From assembly GCA_030068145.1 (NCBI GenBank), contig JAPJBO010000026.1:434001-498000 (forward strand): 64,000 nt of DNA. Direction: 5' to 3'. The notes beneath the pieces were generated by a model that saw only the letters and a list, made by a program, of their open reading frames with translations, made no database searches and was not told the origin of the DNA. The translations under genes and the position numbers were made by a program. Every line of letters begins with the position of its first letter. Within the stretch, counting starts at the first letter, position 1. The stretch is from Diplonema papillatum. Taxonomy: Eukaryota > Euglenozoa > Diplonemea > Diplonemida > Diplonemidae. Below, piece by piece: positions 61,803 to 64,000 of this stretch.

Positions 61803-63599
61803 TGGTGTGGTCGGTGGGCCAGTTCCCCGTAGTTCCCCCGTAGTTCAACATGGGGGGGGGGTGTCTTTTTTTTTTTTCGTTTCTTGTTTTTTCGCTGAGT
61901 GCTTCAGGGATGCAGCCTTGGGTCCGGGAGAGCATTTCTAAGCTACTTTGCACGTTTTCGTCACAAAATACGGACAATTTCGGGTACTTCGAGCGTACCA
62001 AGATCAAAGACCCCAGGAGACAAGCCACCTGGTCCAGGCCAAAATCGGTGAATTTCGGGGGGTAATTTCTTTGTGGCGACCACTTTCTGCAGTCGGCCCT
62101 GGGCGGAAGAGTATTACGGCCCAACTTGCGCAGAGCGGCCATGTGCTATGCGTGCCCCGAAGAGGAAGGAATAGGATGAGAAGGAAGGACAGACTGCGAG
62201 TCACGGTTTGACAGGTAGTGACAGGATCAGCTGCGGTAAGGAGAGCAGGAAATGTTCTATCGGAAGCCCCGCGCCGGCCGGGTTTCGAAGCGATCACGGG
62301 ACCGGAGACAGAGGTTGCAGTATTGGTTGGATGGGATGTGCTGGTCGGTGGCGGGTGACGTCTCAAAACCCGCAGACGTCTCGAAACCTCGCCGTCGACT
62401 TTGAAGTGTGGACCACGTACGAAGAGATAACCGCGACACCGCAAATCGCCACAGATGATTTGTATTCTAACCCAAACTATCAGAGGCGGTCGCGGTCGAG
62501 ACGGCAACCCGAGCGAGGAGTAAGGTTGATAACCAGAATGACTGTCATAATGGCCATGCTGAAGGCAAGATTGCGTTGCAGGAGGAGAAACTGGTGCTTG
62601 GCCGAGGATAAGATGGCTATGGCGGCACGGGCAGAACAGAGCGCACGCCTTCGCAGTCCCAGGACTTCCGCCCACTTGCATACAGCCGTCGATTGGCCTT
62701 TCCCAAGAGGACGAGTTGGAATGCAGGTACCATCTCCGGAGAGCTTCCGGTTTCTCCCAGAGTAGAGGAGCTGATGCAAACGCCACCTGATTGCGGATCA
62801 CCTTCTTGCCCAAACCCAAGAGGGATTGGAGTGTCGGAATGGCGCGCAAGGAGAGGCTCTGGCTTGTTTGCTTCTTTCGCTGGCGAGAGGAAGACTTCGG
62901 ACACGGCAAAGCCTTGGGCTTTTCGGGCTCTGCATCCTTCTGTTCCAGAGATCTTGCCCACAACAAAATTAGCCTTGAATGGCATGCTTCGGGTGAGGGC
63001 ATGCAGTTTATCAAGAAGTAACTTCTTATCAGCTCCCTTCCATGCAGACACAAGTTGGACTCAAGCACATCCTTTCGTCTATCACCGGACTCTTGATTGT
63101 GTGCTGCCAAATTTATCTGTGGGCTGTCCAAGATATCCTGCAGATCTCCATCGGTCAGGCCTCTGCCATCCGTCACGATAACGCGTTATTTTCAAGGACC
63201 AGTACAAGCACGCAATGGTAGCAACTGAAGCTTTTCCTTCAGTCCTCTTGGGGAACGTTGAAGGGAGCCCGGTAGCGAGCTTTACTTAGGTTCCTGTAAG
63301 CGTGAGCCAACCGACTTCTGCGAGTCCTACGATAGCGTTCGAGTCTACATTCCAACGAATCCTTCATGCCACGGCGACACGAAGCACCACCCCCCCCCAC
63401 CCCGAAGGCTCCATTTTTCAAAAGGCTTGGCCCTTCTGTGGAAAGCCCAAGCAAGAGGAACCGTCTTGCTCACTCCAAAGCTCCCGGTTTGGCGCCGGTG
63501 CGTGGCGCTTGAAAAAAATCACTACAAAAAAAAAAGACACCCCAAGGTCAGTTCCCCGTAGTTCCCCCGTAGTTCCCCCTGGCTATACCGACCACACCA
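61803..63599. mobile_element. TIR element, short copy (family TGGTGTG) with 5-bp target duplication
   Basis: Ends TGGTGTGGTCGG and CCGACCACACCA, then ggtgtctttttttt inside both ends. A direct duplication CCATA lies on each side (61798-61802 and 63600-63604). It matches 15811-18733 along most of its length. It lacks the internal block 16980-17525 and the hAT-like insertion, and has a short extra stretch near 62310-62390. Frames are broken. Confidence 0.85.
62480..63390 (-). pseudogene. Broken minus-strand gene in the short TIR copy
   Basis: Second copy of the protein described at 17722-18495: MKDSLECRLERYRRTRRSR, DGRGLTDGDLQDILDS, then after a shift SAWKGADKKLLLDKLHALTR and LLARHSDTPIPLGFGQEGD. 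A 390-codon frame (62004-63176) exists by chance joining of segments. I do not treat it as the gene. Confidence 0.45.
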
Positions 63600-63604
63600 C
63601 CATA

Positions 63605-64000
63605 ATCGTTTTTTTTTTTTGGCTACGGGGTCAGGGGTTTATATAGCTTTTCCTCCTCTGTAGAAAAGTCCTTTTCGCCCTCGGGGTCCTGTGGGGGATC
63701 CAAAATTAAATAGAATTGGTAGTCAAGAGGCAAGCACTACCATGCCAGCCCAGCCCAACCCAACCCAACCTCAGTGTTGGTATAATTATCGCATTATTGC
63801 ACAAAGTTAACGCATATAATCGGCGTGCGATAGTCCATACTTCTGTATTTGCCCAGGTTTAAAGCGTGCGATAATGCGAATGAAAAAGTGCGATAATTGG
63901 CGCCAAACCCCCAAATGCGATAATATGCGATAATGCGAATCGTTTGGCCACTATGCCAAGGGGGGGTCAATCTAAGGTAAAAAAGTGTCCCAATGGGGTC
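63605..64000. repeat. Spacer with dispersed gcgataat words
   Basis: (ccaa/cccaa)n lies near 63744-63770, and gcgataat or tgcgataatgcgaat words recur at 63850-63940. No gene. The sequence runs to the end of the window. Confidence 0.5.

Noticed and set aside
62004-63176. 390-codon minus-strand frame in the short TIR copy
   Set aside because: It jumps between segments that are in different frames in the 17.7-18.5 kb copy, and runs into the antisense of other parts of the element. A chance joined frame.

Overview
The window looks like nuclear DNA of a microbial eukaryote (protist or alga). Genes are sparse, and short coding islands with GC-rich third positions stand in long non-coding stretches. 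Candidate GT-AG introns are visible. Much of the sequence is microsatellites, minisatellites, homopolymer runs and nested DNA transposons. The genes I recognise are eukaryotic types: a CDP-alcohol phosphotransferase, a membrane-anchored FKBP with polyQ and a SAM-like tail, and a GT23/FUT8-like exon. I cannot name the species. A repeat-rich alga or alveolate/stramenopile relative is a guess.

Layout. 1-5.0 kb: mostly non-coding, with diverged repeats and a degraded OTU-like fragment near 4 kb. 5.03-6.26 kb: ethanolamine/choline phosphotransferase on the minus strand. 6.8-7.4 kb: a decayed minisatellite. 9.5-9.7 kb: last exon of a fucosyltransferase-like gene. 10.8-13.1 kb: a complete TIR transposon encoding a 616-residue transposase-like protein. 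15.8-18.7 kb: a TIR element carrying an inserted 556-bp hAT-like element with a perfect 8-bp target duplication. 19.7-20.1 kb: a 28-bp minisatellite. 21.8-23.0 kb: two candidate exons of an unknown gene. 24.1-25.5 kb: the FKBP gene. 27.1-28.7 kb: a foldback element with arms of about 560 bp. 29.1-31.1 kb: a strongly strand-biased minisatellite block. 33.2-33.8 kb: a 106-bp tandem repeat. 34.3-35.1 kb: a nicotinate/nicotinamide mononucleotide adenylyltransferase gene. 35.2-35.7 kb: a tandem duplication whose second copy has an inverted core. 39.3-40.0 kb: a coiled-coil protein exon. 41.2-41.9 kb: a mini-element carrying only the N-terminal domain of the transposase. 42.6-46.8 kb: a reverse transcriptase/RNase H element set between two pure (TAG)n arrays of 321 and 738 bp. 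48.5-49.8 kb: a MULE-like element with a 10-bp target duplication, inserted in a dispersed repeat. 50.0-50.5 kb: a candidate exon. 51.8-57.5 kb: degraded or uncertain coding fragments. 59.0-60.9 kb and 61.8-63.6 kb: two TIR elements with 5-bp target duplications; the second is a shorter copy of the 15.8-18.7 kb element.

The host genes are unrelated housekeeping functions (phospholipid synthesis, protein folding, NAD synthesis, glycosylation) and show no operon-like grouping. The rest of the window records several transposon families, of which four can be delimited from terminal repeats and target duplications in the sequence itself. The most distinctive are the TA-flanked family whose ends carry long G/C runs, its stand-alone N-terminal-domain derivative, and the VDN-type reverse transcriptase element flanked by trinucleotide arrays.
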